Source of the DNA: Artemia franciscana
Lineage: Eukaryota > Arthropoda > Branchiopoda > Anostraca > Artemiidae
DNA: 64,000 nucleotides
Assembly (NCBI RefSeq): GCF_032884065.1
Contig: NC_088879.1
Coordinates: 23,484,038-23,548,037, forward strand
Reading direction: 5' to 3'
Position 1 is the stretch's first letter. Every line of letters starts with the position of its first letter. This document shows positions 24,401 through 36,342 of this stretch, piece by piece. The translations under genes and the position numbers were made by a program. The notes under the pieces are model-generated. The model had not been told where the DNA came from. It saw only the letters and a program-made list of their open reading frames with translations, and searched no databases.

Positions 24401-25324
24401 TAATCTCTTTTAATATCTGATTTAAGGGTTACAAGCGGATTTCAGGTGGCAAACAATTTTTAATAGAGAATAAATTCGTGGCGAAAAGAAGATGATTCAA
24501 AGATCATGTTGAAGAGGCCGTCGAAGAGAAAAGGCAGACTGTCTTTTCAGTGGCAGAGAAGGCAAAGAAATCGCGTTTCCAAGAAGAAAATAGTTACGCA
24601 CGGAAAAAAAGAACTGGCAAATAATGTGAAAAATATGGGCGATTACAATAAAAAAAAATATATATAAAATCAACAAGAAGTCGACATTTCAGACGGAGAA
24701 AACCCCTATTATTCAACTTACGAAAATTTGATTAAGAGTTGTCACGGTGTCGTATTGCGTACATAAGCCAATATTGACGAGTACCTTTAAGTAAATAAGA
24801 ATTTCATTCTTTTTTTTTTACAAAAATCTAAATGATTTAAATAAATCAAAATATGTTTAAATTTAGTAAGAACATAAAATTATACAAAATTTAAATCTAT
24901 TAAGCCTCCGAAAAATATAGATTATTTATTATATTGTAATTCAGTTAATTTCAAGTTGAACTGTACATTCAAAAGTACGGCACTGAGAGGTCAGTAGCAA
25001 CATTCAATTAGGAGTGTGGCTACCCCAACATTTAGTTAATCTGTGTACACCTCCACACTAATTTTGTCAAACTGTATACGCTTAAAAATTAGGATGAGTA
25101 TAAAAATCAAATCAATAAGAAATTCAATTTTCGGAACCTTCAACTGCAAATTAAGATATTTTTAAAATAATAATCCTTTTACCTGATGCAATCGAGGTTT
25201 CAGGGGCAAGAGTCGCCCTCAATCAAAGGGGGAAATAAATATAGAAAAACTTAAATACAAATATTTTTTGTATGAAAGATACAGCAAAACTAAAATCTAA
25301 GACTAACATGCATCAACCTATACA
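24401..25324. other. RIOK3-like intron, unassigned
   Basis: AT-rich; nothing recognised. Confidence 0.5.
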
Positions 25325-27000
25325 GGGCTGCCACAGGTTCTGGTACAAAATTGAGATTTAGGGACCTCGTATCAGTCGAAAAAGGAAATTCTCTAGGGAA
25401 CATTCTGGACGCAAAATGGACCTCAAAACTCAATTTTCAGGAAGCATTTGGAAGAAAAGGCTGTGATACAACACCAAGGACACTTGACAAAGGTAAAAAA
25501 TGGGGAAGGATCATTCGTATACATCTCTCCATGATCAGAGGCCAAGTGATAATCAACAAAATGACCACCTGAAAATCATCATGTCATGGGGGAGCTTTTT
25601 CTTCTTTTTTTCTGAACGCTTTACTTTCGAATTAAAAAAAAAAAAAAATCAGATTCAAAAATATGATAAAAGAGCTAAGGGTACAGTAACCAGCACAAAC
25701 AACCTATTTGTTTCCTTTTTTTTTACGCTGCCTTGTGCTGGAACAGAGATGTGATCAGCAACTGTTTCTTTGACTCTAACTGCTGCTGGGCAGTTTCAAG
25801 GGTAGCAGCTACCTTTTTTTTGTTCATTGCGCATCGACAGAGTGCCATCTATCATGGCCTGCACTACCTGTATCTCGACTATGTCCTTCTTTTCAATGTA
25901 TTTTTTCAGCCAGTTATGGGCTTCCTTCAGCAACTCGTCTGCAACCTGTTAATTGAAACCAAACGTTTTTTTTTTTCTTGAGATATTTTTTTAGAGTCTC
26001 TATTGCCTGTCTTTTCAAAGAGGTTTCAGCAAGCTGCAGCTTTCAGCCGTTCTCTTGCCTCCAAATCCTTCTGCTCTTTCTTAGTACCTTTTTCTTTCAA
26101 GGCTTTTTCCCTTCTGTAGGTAGAAATCATAGCTCTTTCTAACGGATTTGGCTATTTTTATCAAGTCTTCAGTGATAGCAACATTTTGCGGACATCCTCT
26201 AAATATGCCCAGCCCATCTATCACAAACAAGTTTGCATTCAAAGTCCGCTCATTCATCGAAGCTCTTTCTTCGCTGAGAACTCGCCCCGAAAGCGAGAAA
26301 ACCCGCTCAATACTGGCAGGCCCGTGTGCAATGGTCAAAGCATTTTTACGACTTCAGACAAGTTTGGATATTTCCCTCCCAGAATCACGTTGTTTCACTT
26401 GTCGTCGATCCTTCCTGGCTCCGGTGAAGGTCCGGATAACTGGACTAGCGTAAAATCGTCAACTAGCATGTCCATTTGCGTCAAGAATGGGTAACTTTCT
26501 GGTAATATATAATAAACTCTGAGCAGAAACTGGCTTTGAATCTTTATTGGAATGCAGAAAAGACAACACTTTCAACAACATATTTTGCGACCACAGAATA
26601 ATACTTCTGAACACACTGCATGAACGAACGTTTCGGAAGCTCGTCTACTAACTCGAGATAGTCGACAATCTCGTCACTCACAACTGTCAGTAGCAGTGTT
26701 AAAAGGTTCTTTTCATCCGCCAAAGTTCTTTTCTTTTCGAATGGCTTAAGTGTTAGTTCATCCCTAAGCTTTTCAGTCGAATCGAGTGTTTGAACTCGTC
26801 CAGCCAATGTCGAAATCAGCAAGATTCAGCTCCGTATAGAGTTCATGCACTAGGAACTCTTCCCATTGAAACTCATTGGTGAAACGTGTGAAGAGGTTCG
26901 AACTTTCAACAACAAATTGACACTCTGCTTTCGATTGTTTGATCAGCCGGATGACCTCTTCCTACACATTTCATTTCATAAGACTAGGCTTTTCTTAGGA
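25325..27000 (-). mobile_element. Decayed hAT transposon with transposase remnant
   Basis: Read on the minus strand, from high to low coordinates, the transposase pieces appear in order. LIKQSKAECQFVVESSNLF leads into WEEFLVHELYTELNLADFD. Then come LADEKNLLTLLLTVVSDEIV, KVLSFLHSNKDSKPVSAQSL and GGKYPNLSEVV. LTIAHGPASIERVFSLSGRV and SMNERTLNANLFVIDGL follow, which are the hAT C-terminal dimerisation core. A coiled-coil tail (LLKEAHNWLKKYIEKK, TLETAQQQLESKKQLL) ends near 25720. There are about three frame changes, so it is inactive. The low-coordinate end has CAGGGCTGCCACAGG at 25325, resembling a hAT terminus; the opposite end was not found. It is unrelated to the 23664-24400 element. Confidence 0.8.
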
Positions 27001-27206
27001 ATTTAGACAACGAGGCAATCAGACAGAACTAACATCAGTTCTAAACATTAACTTAAGCAACGGAGGGAAAAGTGAACAGAATTGGTACCACAATTTTAGG
27101 GTCATTCTGTAAGTTATGATAAAAAAAATAGCCACTCCTGTTCCATAGACGATTCATAAATTGTTCTAATAAAAACGACCTTTCAAAAGTTTTCAATAAA
27201 ACTTAC

Positions 27207-27256
27207 CAATTTTGTTCATTCTCCTGAGATTAAGCATCTCTTTCTTTGCCCACATA
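27207..27256 (-). CDS. RIOK3-like atypical protein kinase, N-lobe exon
   Basis: Translates as MWAKKEMLNLRRMNKI plus one base of a split Gly codon, with the donor GTAAGT immediately after 27207. MWAEKEM-NL-RM is the usual RIOK3 sequence here, so this exon precedes the one at 17749-17894, across an intron of about 9.3 kb. The start is uncertain. An AAAGCAG acceptor at 27257 would leave one base to complete the codon before Met-Trp, as the family alignment expects. A stronger-looking TATCTTTCCAG acceptor would start the exon at 27294 and add KPGQIDWPMHQSS, which has no family counterpart. Upstream exons for the glycine-rich part of the N-lobe were not found. Confidence 0.8.
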
Positions 27257-27542
27257 CTGCTTTGATGCATTGGCCAGTCGATTTGGCCTGGTTTCTGGAA
27301 AGATACAAATTTTAGAATTATGAAGAAACATTTATTATGGCAAGAATAAAGCTTGTGACATGTTTATAATATAGCAACATAGCTTGTGACAAACTAAATC
27401 CCAGAAAGGGTGTTTCACATCTTAAAATACTTCTAAAGAAACTGAAATTGCAATGGTGTCTATATATACACAAACATGTAGGCATACTTTGCATAAATGA
27501 ATTCTTCCACATTTCAGCTTTACTGAAACTTATCTGAAAACT

Positions 27543-28540
27543 TTTTATGGTACTTGGTATTAACCAAGTGACATATAGCGATCACAAATTCTGTCGGTCT
27601 GTCTGTCCCGGTTTTGCTACTTTAGGTACTTCCAGGTAAGCTAGGACGATGAAATTTGGCAGGCGTATCAGGGACCGGACCAGATTAAATTAGAAGTAGT
27701 CGTTTTCGCGATTTGATCATCTGGGCGGGAGTGGGGGGTCGGTTAATTCGGAAATAATAGAAAAAAAATAAGTATTTTTAACTTACGAACGGGTAATGGG
27801 ATCTTAATGAAATTTGATGTTTGGAAGGATATCTTGTCTCAGAGCTCTTATTTTAAATCCCGACCGGATCTGGTGACATTGGAGGGGGGGACCTAAAATC
27901 TTAGAAAACGCTTAAAATGGAGGGATCGGGATGAAACTTGGTGGGAAGAATAAGTAGAAGTCTTAGATACGCGATTAGCATAACCGGAAAAGATCTGCTG
28001 TTTGGGGGAGTTGGGGGGGGGGTTAATTCTGAAAATTAGAAAAAATGAAATATTTTTAACTTACGAAGGAGTGATTGGATCTTAATGAAATTTGAAGTTT
28101 GGAAGAATATCGTGTCTCAAAGCTCTTATTTAGAGTCCCGACTGGATCCGGTGACCTTGGGGAGGGGACATAAAATCTCGGAAAACGCTTAGAGTTTAGG
28201 GATAGGGATGAAACTTGGTGGGAAAAATAAGCACAAGTCATCGATACGTGATTAATATAAACGGAACAGATCCGTTCTCTTTGGGGAGTAGGGGAGGGGA
28301 GAAGTAATTCTGATAAATTGAAAAAATGAGGTATTTTCAACTTACGAAGGAGTGATCGGATCTTAATGAAATTTGATTTTTGGAAGGATATCGTGTCTCA
28401 GAGCTTTCATTTTAAATCCCAACCGGATCCGGTGACACTGGGGGGTGTTTGGGGGGAACCTAAAATCTTGGAGAACGCTTAGAGTGGAGGGATCGGGATG
28501 AAGCTTGGTGGTAAAAATATCAGAAGTCTTAATAATCGAG
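27543..28540 (-). mobile_element. F1 element, 5'-truncated
   Basis: The 3' end is complete: on the plus strand it starts TATGGTACTTGGTATTAACC with the hairpin, then TCTGTCGGTCTGTCTGTC at about 27592. About three core units with G-rich runs follow, and the copy stops near 28540 without the 5' terminus. The subterminal motif has one change (GTAC for GCAC). Confidence 0.88.
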
Positions 28541-29741
28541 ACTTAATATCAATTGACATCTGGGGCTCAGGTGGTGGACTTGTCGGGTAGATCATGTTTA
28601 CCACCGACAAGGCTAGTTTTAAACTAATAAGTATGAAAAAAAAGCTATAAATATGAAAGCTATAAAAATACATAGAAAGGATGCAGCATTGTTATAATCC
28701 GGCACGCTCCAAGCAAGGATAATTGAAAAAGGACAGCAATATTGACGAAAAAGGACACAAGGAATATTAGATCAAGCTATTAAGATACACTAGAGAAACT
28801 ATATTCATCATAGGTAATACATTGCAGAAGAGAGCATGGACGTATTCAGAAGAGCCGTATTGGTGCCCGCGGGAGTTTCCTGTTCTCTTAAATTGCGGGG
28901 AAAAGGCAATACGGGTCACGCACTTCCCATGTGATCTTCCTTAGTTCAGTATTTTCCACTAGTAAAGTCAGTGTCAATAAATAGAAAGGACAAATGTAAC
29001 AATCTATTTTAAAAGTTAATCTAAAATTTAAGAAATCTCCTTGCTGTAATAACTTTTTCTTATTCATTCAAAAATTCTGGAAGCCATCTAATTTTCTGTG
29101 GTGATCTAATTTGGAAAAAAAAACAGAGATATAAATAGGAATATGAAACAAAAATTACTTAAATTTTGTTTTACTAAAGTTGAAATTTCTTTTTTTATAG
29201 TTTCTTGGGAATTCGTTCTTTTGTACTAAGATCGTTACAGGTACCCTACATTTTATGGAAAATAGAGATTTTTTTTCGGCAGACAAGAGTAAGTGTGGAT
29301 TTGTCTTGTAAGAGCTATTTAACCAAACCAAACCCCATCGGTGATGTCCCACAAAGACATTTCGATCGAAAGGGGTATGCGAATTTCATAAGACAAATAC
29401 GCGCAGAACAAATCAAATAGCGTTGGGCAGACACTGGTACTAATAAATCCATGGTATAAACTTGTGGATTAACTGCTAATTATTTCACCAATCTCTAATC
29501 AAACCAAAAGACCAACTTGTCTGCAAGATAGTTCCAGCATTAGAGATCTATTGACCCATATGATCAAAGGATCGAACAGAACGAATAATCCTGGGAAAAA
29601 AAACATCTATATAATAATATTGATATTTAGAATAAAAGACGGGGACGTATTTTCCGTATGGGGGAAGTATTGTAATAAGCATAACTAAATGAATATAAAC
29701 TATTATTGATTAAATGTAAAAAACCATTCTAACTCGCTTTG
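28541..29741. other. No gene recognised
   Basis: Mixed AT-rich DNA. Short plus and minus frames around 29155-29420 overlap one another and show no recognisable domain. Confidence 0.45.
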
Positions 29742-29882
29742 GCGAGTTAGGTGCTTCTGGACGTGCTAGCACGATGAAAATTGGTAGGCGTGTCAGGGAG
29801 CTGCACAACTAGACTTGATAAAGTCGTTTTCCCCGATTCGAACATCTGGGGGGCTGAAGGGAGAGGAAAAATTAGAAAAATT
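29742..29882 (-). mobile_element. F1 fragment
   Basis: About 140 bp matching the segment of F1 that lies near 53722-53850, just inside the 5' region (GGACGTGCTAG, GGTAGGCGTGTCAGGG, GAGCTGCACAA). A small hairpin AACTCGC-TTTG-GCGAGTT sits exactly at its left edge. Confidence 0.8.
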
Positions 29883-31269
29883 CCTTTGATCATGTGATTA
29901 CTGATCGCGTTCTTCTTTGAACATAACGTTTTAAAAGCTTTGATATGCTGACAAGTTTAGCGTTTAACCGATAGCCGGGTTAATATTAATCAAAGCTGGA
30001 AACTCCACCGAATTCTTTGAGATTTTCTTTTCTATAAAAGATTTACTTAGCCACAAAAAGATTTACTTAGGGAACAAATTGATATTTTTCGGACTTAGCC
30101 TTCTTTTGTTAGGTCAGTAAGTAATCAAGTTCTGTAAATATAGTGAAGAAAAAGTGAAGGGAATGACAATACAATGCGGGTAAGTTACAATCATTTAGCA
30201 CCAATTACCTTTTTGTGAAATATTGTCTGAAATCTATAATCGTTTTTTATCAGATCAGACTTTTTTTTCAGCACAGTCTTTTTCTCATGGAATACTTTAA
30301 TGACGCATCTTTGTTGTGACACATCACCCCTAAAAAAAAAAAAAATGGTTAATCATCTTTCTTTTATTCTTAGTGCTTTAGCTTTGATAGGAGCCCCCAT
30401 TCTTAACTAAAGTTTAAAAATAATAGACCCTAGTTCGTTAAGGCTATCCAGCACCAGCTGGATAGCCTTATTTGATCATGAACATAAGTTAGCGCAGCGG
30501 AAAGGCAAAATGGAACAACGGCACTTTTTTTTCCAAACCTGAAATTCAAAGCACAACCACCCCAAAGATCACCCATGAATCGCAACTATCATCTAGCAAA
30601 ACTTGCAATGGAAAACAAGAGAGGAGAAATTCACTAAACATCTGAGACAAGAAAAGCTTCAGTTTTTAAGGCTTTTGAATTTAAGTCAATAATTTCTTCG
30701 ATCAACAATGTCTCTCCATTTACAATTAAAAAAAAAAAGTATAGAAAAACGGGTAGAATAATTTCAGTAAGACAGTGGAAAAGATATGACATGAAACTTT
30801 CTATTAAAGCAATTAAAACTAATTCTTTTAAACAGTCTTCTTGAAATATTACATACCTTTTTCTATATTTTCACTTCAGGTTAACTGAATTAGGTCAAAC
30901 CAATCCAGCCAGGTTGCAAACATTCAAAGACGCGAGAAAACAATTTTAAGGGTTATTTTGAAAATAATTCATAAATAATATCTGTTACTTGCATAATATG
31001 GGTACAAATCGATAACGTAAAAGAACGAGGCAGTTTTGTAGTAATTAATAGAGTGTTACCTATGGTATTTTAATCCTAAAAAGTTACGGATAGCTTTATA
31101 ATACCAACTAGATTATATAAGATATTGTTCCAACTTTTAATCCGTCTCGATGTCTACGATTGAAAGGATAAAATTCAACTGGCTGCAAAGTTAATTTAGT
31201 CCCTTCTATAGATACTATTTCGTAGTTGTTTTTTTTTTTCAACACTGAGGAATAGGCTTTGGTCATGTG
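29883..31269. other. No gene recognised
   Basis: AT-rich, single-copy within the window, apart from the hairpin at 30439-30470. Confidence 0.45.
30439..30470. other. Perfect 14-bp hairpin with ACCA loop
   Basis: TAAGGCTATCCAGC (30439-30452) and GCTGGATAGCCTTA (30457-30470) pair without a mismatch. No run of T follows and no known element end is attached. Confidence 0.88.
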
Positions 31270-32085
31270 ATTAAATAGAAAAAAACAAGTTTTTTTAAAT
31301 GAAAACTCTTTACGCTAAAGTTTGACTCTTTCTCTTAACTCAAGAAACTTTAGTGTAAAGAGCGGGGCGTTGAGGAGGAAAAGTCCCTTTCATACACGGA
31401 GTAATTTCTGTTCGTTTTAAGTTTTAATGCTGCTCCTCACTTTCATTTGTTCAACTTGTTTTTTTCTATTTAATTTCTGGATGTTTTTGAATTAATGTGT
31501 TTTGATCTTGGCTCTCCGCACATACATAATTAAAACAAAATTTGCATATTAATTAATTGCAATTATCGGAAGACTTTGAGGAAAAAGGAGTGAAGGAGGA
31601 GGCCAAGTTCCCCTCCAATTTTTTGCTTACTTAAAAAGGCAAGTAGGACTTTTAATTTTTTACAAACGTTTTCATTGGTAAAAATTATACGTAACTTACG
31701 AATTAACTTACGTAACGAACTTCTATATTCGTATGTTTTTATTGCGTATATGAGGGGGTTCAACCCTCGTCGATACCTCGCTCTTTACGATAAAGCTTAA
31801 ATGTCCCATTTAAGGTTCAGTGACTTTCAGCTTTAAGCTTTGGAACTTAAATCACACTCTGAATCACAAAGGCCGTAGAATAAATAGTTGAAATTACTAA
31901 AAATACTTTAGTTTCGCTAAAGATGGTATAACGAGGAGGTAAACCCCTCATATGCGTAATAATTTTTGTTAGTTTTAAGTTTTAATGCTGCTCCTTACTT
32001 TCAAAAACTTTTCATGTTTAATTTTCAGTGTTTTTATCAAATAATGCTAGTAAATCCCGCGCCCCCTTAATTAAAATTCTCTTTG
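31270..32085 (+). mobile_element. F2 element, truncated
   Basis: Begins with the A-rich end and foldback (31273-31465), continues through the CTCCGCACAT, GGAGGCCAAGTT and GAGGGGGTTCAACCC landmarks, and stops at AATGCTAGTAAATCCCGCGC, about half way. The hairpin end is missing. Confidence 0.85.
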
Positions 32086-32089
32086 AAAC

Positions 32090-32715
32090 ATTACTCCGTA
32101 TATGAGAGGGACTTTTCCTCCTCAACGCCTCGCTCTTTACGGTAAAATTTGACTCTTTCTCTTAGCTTTTTTTTTAAAACAGTAAACAACTTTAGCTTAA
32201 AGAGCGGGGCGTTGAGGAGGAAAAGCCCCTTTCACATACGGAGTAATTTCTGTTCGTTTTAAGTTTTAATATTGCTCCTTACTTTCATTTAAAAAAACTT
32301 ATTTTTTTATTTAATTTCTGGACGTTTTTGAATTAATGCATGGTTTGATCTTGGCTCTCCGCAGATAAATAATTAAAACGAAACTTGCATATTATTTAAT
32401 TGCAATTAATCAGAAGATTTTGAGAAAAAAGGAGCAAGGGAGGAGGCCTAGTTGCCCTCCAATTTTTTGATTACTTAAAAAAGCAACTAGAACTTTTAAT
32501 TTTTTACAAACATTTTCATTGGTAAGAAATATACGTAACTTACGAATTAATTTACGTAACGAACTTCTATATTCGTATGTTTTTATTGCGTGTAGGAGGG
32601 GGTTCAACCCTCGTCGACTCGCTCTTTACCCTAAAGCTTAAATTTATAAATTATTTTTTCATTGTTTTTTCAAATAATGCTAGAAATTCCTGCGCCCCTT
32701 CATCAACACTTTTCA
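32090..32715 (+). mobile_element. F2 element, truncated
   Basis: A second partial copy directly after 31270-32085 in the same orientation. It runs from its own foldback to AATGCTAGAAATTCCTGCGC, almost the same break point as its neighbour. The pair may be a tandem duplication of one truncated element. Confidence 0.82.
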
Positions 32716-32875
32716 CAACACTTTTTTTTTTGATTCTACCAATTAATACAATCCTTAGATAAGACATTCAGCTTTTTATAGATGCTGTATTTACTTCGAT
32801 AGTTCCGTCTTTATTTTCTTCAAATTTAAAAAGACAATATGCTTCTTTCGATTTTTTTGTTTTTCTTCTATCAAT

Positions 32876-33245
32876 CAAACAGTTCGTGGTAACGAACTGT
32901 AGTAAGGAGCAACCCAGCTCAATAGTAAACGAAACTAAAAAAAACGGAATTTTGATGCTAAAATAAACATCAAAAGAATCGGATTTTTATGTTGATTTTA
33001 AAAATATATATTTACTGTGCGGATAGCCAAAATCAAACATGCATTAATTCAAAAACGTTCAGAAATTAAATAAAAAAATACTATTTTTTTTTTTAACTGA
33101 AAGTAAGGAGCGACATTAAAACTTAAAACGAACAGAAATTACTCCGTATATGCAATTGTTTGTCCCCTCCGCAATCCCTCGCTCTTTACGCTAAAGTTTG
33201 ACTCTGCCACAATTCTACTTTTTAAAACAATTAAGTAACTGTGGA
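32876..33245 (-). mobile_element. F2 element, internally deleted
   Basis: Contains the terminal hairpin end (CAGTTCGTGGTAACGAACTG, about 32880) and about 110 bp inside it. The sequence then jumps directly to the opposite end (CAAAATCAAACATGC-type block, A-rich tract, AGTAAGGAGCGAC, CTCTTTACGCTAAAG). Roughly 1.3 kb of the interior is absent, giving a MITE-sized derivative. Confidence 0.85.
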
Positions 33246-33751
33246 TTTCTGAGGATTTCAGAAACTGTGGAACTGTGGATTTCAGAAATCCTTGTATCGT
33301 ACTAAATTCAAGATAAGTCCCTGCTTATCTTGCGTCCCCCCCCCTTCCCTCATTCTTATTTGTTTTATAGCTTAATGTAGGCGAGCATCAGTTTTACCCG
33401 GTGGTCAACTTGTCAGATGTTGAATAAATCAAGAAGGATTTTAATAACTATGTAAATGGTGGAATCCTAGTTTTTAAGCAAAACTGAATATTGTACTGAA
33501 ACTGAAGAAAGAGCAAAATCAACTGCTGCCTCTTTGTGACAGCTAAAAAAAAGTGTTGCTCTGTGACTAAACACGACTCATGCTTAGACACTCCCGAAAC
33601 ACTTGCAGCGGGGGGAGGGACACTGAGCACCACTCTAAACAAATTTAAAAATGAATTTCGAATTTTTCGAATTTTTCTCATTCGAAATATGATCCCCCCC
33701 TCCAAGACCAAAATACACAAAATTTGAAAAATATTGAATATTTTCACAAAA
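33246..33751. other. No gene recognised
   Basis: Short local repeats of AACTGTGGATTTC near 33238-33290; C-runs at 33338-33346 and 33695-33701. Overlapping frames on both strands are not convincing. Confidence 0.4.
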
Positions 33752-33875
33752 TCCTGACTTCCACTTCAGAGAAGAACGCAGAATCACTCAGATTATAATT
33801 AAAGGTAAAGAGAGAGGAGCTGAGTAGATTTTTTCATTTTATAAAAGACAATGATATACTCACATTGTATTAAGG
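33752..33875. repeat. Dispersed 125-bp repeat
   Basis: Same orientation and about 90% similar by eye to 55040-55162 (CTGACTTCCACTTCAGAGAA, GGTAAAGAG-GAGGAGCTGAG, GATTTTTTCA-TTTATAAAAG). No family known. The 55-kb copy abuts an F2 element. Confidence 0.8.
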
Positions 33876-34049
33876 TTAAAAATACCAGCGATTTGCACTA
33901 CTAAACAAGTGTGTAGTATTTTTTTCTGCGGAAGCAAAGAGACTGAAACTAAAAACGAAGATTCGACAAAATCTTTGAAACATGCGTTTCATGGTCAACA
34001 TCTATAAGTTGAATACTTTTTCAAGTTTAATTTTTTTTTTTTCGTGGAT

Positions 34050-35145
34050 AGTTGTTCTCTCTTAATGGTATTAGAACTAAAAAACAACACGGCTTACCAT
34101 TTTCAGTTTTTCTCCCCTTAGTTCGGCAATTAGTTTTATGATAAAAAGTCAAGCTTTTTTTTCCCTTTTTAATAATGGTGTAAATCTTTCAGTCATTTTT
34201 CTTCTTCGTTTTTGGTATGAGAATTCTTTCCTCCGAATTAATAAATCTGGATCTTCGTTTGTCCGTTTATGTCGAGGTGTCAAGCAGGGAGGGGTTTTAT
34301 CACCTAGTATATTCAAAATGTGCATTTCTGGTATTTTAGATGAAATTAGACCAAAATAATTTTATTGGACTCTCAGATGTTTTTTATCTTGCTTATGCAG
34401 ATGACCTTTTACTTTTGTGTAAAAATAAGCAAGGTCTCTCGTTTATGGTCTCAAAAGTTTCACGTCTATTTTCTAATATTGGTCTTTCTCTTAATGTTGA
34501 GAAATGTGAATTTCTAGTTTTTAATGGTCCGACTTCCTCTAATGCTCCCTTAGCTTGTCGCGGTTTTTCAATACATTTTGTTTCCACCTTTCGGTGGTTG
34601 GGTATTACTGTTACGAATTCAATTTCTTGCCTACGGCAGTGCACTGTTCGTGATATTCAAAAAAAAAATTCAAACGGGCTATTCTATGATAGTTGCTAAT
34701 CGAGCGAAGTATAATAGACGTGCACTCGGTAGACCATTTTGTGATCATTCTGTCCTTTATCTTTCTGGTCTTTATCCCCTTCTAAAGACAAAAGATGTTA
34801 ATCAGATTCGGATTTTTTATTTCAGATATTGTAAATTTTTACTTTATCTCCCCCCTTGGTATAGCAATAGGAAGATAATTCGTAAGTTTGATGTCCCTGA
34901 CATAAGTGCAAAGTTGGCCCTCATGTATGGAAGGTTGTCGGAATCAGCTTTTTATCGTTTATCGCCTCATCATCCTTTGGTCCGTCTGTTCGGTTAATCT
35001 CATTGTAGCTCGTTGTATGTTTTTTCTATTTGTAGTGTATTTTACTTGTAGTGTATTTCATTTTTTTTCTTTTTGTTACTCCACAAGTGCCATAACTTGT
35101 TATGATGTGGGTTAAAAATAAATTATTATTATTATTATTATTATA
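34050..35145 (+). pseudogene. LINE reverse transcriptase, 5'-truncated remnant
   Basis: Reverse-transcriptase motifs in order: LLRFWYENSFLRINKSGSSF, CRGVKQGGVLSPSIF (template-grip region, about 34270-34314), YLAYADDLLLL with the catalytic YADD at about 34385-34405, IGLSLNVEKCEFLVF, and FRWLGITVTN. The C-terminal thumb follows with LYLSGLYPLL and FDVPDISAKLALMYGRLSES, ending at a stop near 34997. Frames change twice, so the copy is inactive. A 3' UTR of about 120 bp and an (ATT)n tail at about 35118-35143 mark the 3' end, as in CR1, I and Jockey-type elements. It is on the opposite strand to the RIOK3-like gene. Confidence 0.88.
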
Positions 35146-35202
35146 ATTTAGGCATAGCATATATTTTGGGTTAAATAACTCTAAACATGGCTATAAATGT
35201 AC

Positions 35203-35323
35203 CTCTAATATTGGCCAATCCCTCTTCAGATGTTTCAGTCTTACATCTTGGGCCTTTTCAAAATCGAGCTGAGCCTTTATTTTCCTTTCTTCTTTGTCGT
35301 CAACACGGTTTGAGACTCCACTG
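35203..35323 (-). CDS. Candidate internal exon, gene unknown
   Basis: A frame flanked by a good acceptor (TGGTTCTACAG before 35323) and a donor (GAG|GTACAT after 35203). It encodes SGVSNRVDDKEERKIKAQLD and FEKAQDVRLKHLKRDWPILE: charged, helical and probably coiled-coil, quite unlike the surrounding AT-rich frames. It lies upstream of the RIOK3-like exons on the same strand, so it could be an N-terminal exon of that gene, but I see no convincing match to RIOK3. It may belong to another gene. Confidence 0.4.
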
Positions 35324-35985
<662 letters not shown>

Positions 35986-36000
35986 CTTTTATTTTCTTTT

Positions 36001-36342
36001 TCTAATTTTAGTGAATTGAATATACCTTGGGTTGAATACAAGATTTAGATCTGAAATATTTGGTAAATATTTATGTTACTACTTTTGTCGTTATCATTGA
36101 AAACTATGAGCCTTGATTTTGTCTTTTCTATCTTTCTGCTTATTGTGCAGATAGGGTGACACCATCAAAATTTTGAAAAATTGTGTTTGAGTGTGCACTT
36201 CTCTGCACACTCAAACACAATGGCCACTATCTCAATACAATGGCCACTATCTCAATTTTAGACAATTGAACATACCTTAGTATGAATTTTAAATTTGCAT
36301 CTGAAATATTCGGTATATATTTGTGTCAATGCTTTGGTCGTT
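36001..36342. repeat. Local tandem duplication interrupted by an F2 element
   Basis: Unit 1 (about 36008-36160: GAATTGAATATACCTTGG ... TCATTGAAAACTATGAGCC ... ATAGGGTGACA) is followed by a related unit starting at about 36258. Its second half resumes at 38055 (ATTAAAAGCTATGAGCC ... ATTGGGTGACA) after the F2 copy at 36343-38054. Unit 1 therefore approximates the uninterrupted insertion site. Confidence 0.8.
36180..36221. other. Perfect 18-bp hairpin
   Basis: The left arm at 36180-36197 (core TTGTGTTTGAGTGTGCA) pairs without mismatch with 36204-36221 around a 6-nt loop, CTTCTC. It is followed by a direct repeat of AATGGCCACTATCTCAAT. Confidence 0.9.

Noticed and set aside
25351-25572. 73-codon plus-strand frame next to the hAT terminus
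   Set aside because: It lies in the non-coding end of the hAT element, antisense to its transposase, and has no recognisable motif.
32590-32625. GGTTCAACCC-like sequences in F2 resembling the tRNA B box
   Set aside because: No matching A box at the right distance and no cloverleaf; the match is short and part of a palindromic GGGTTCAACCC.
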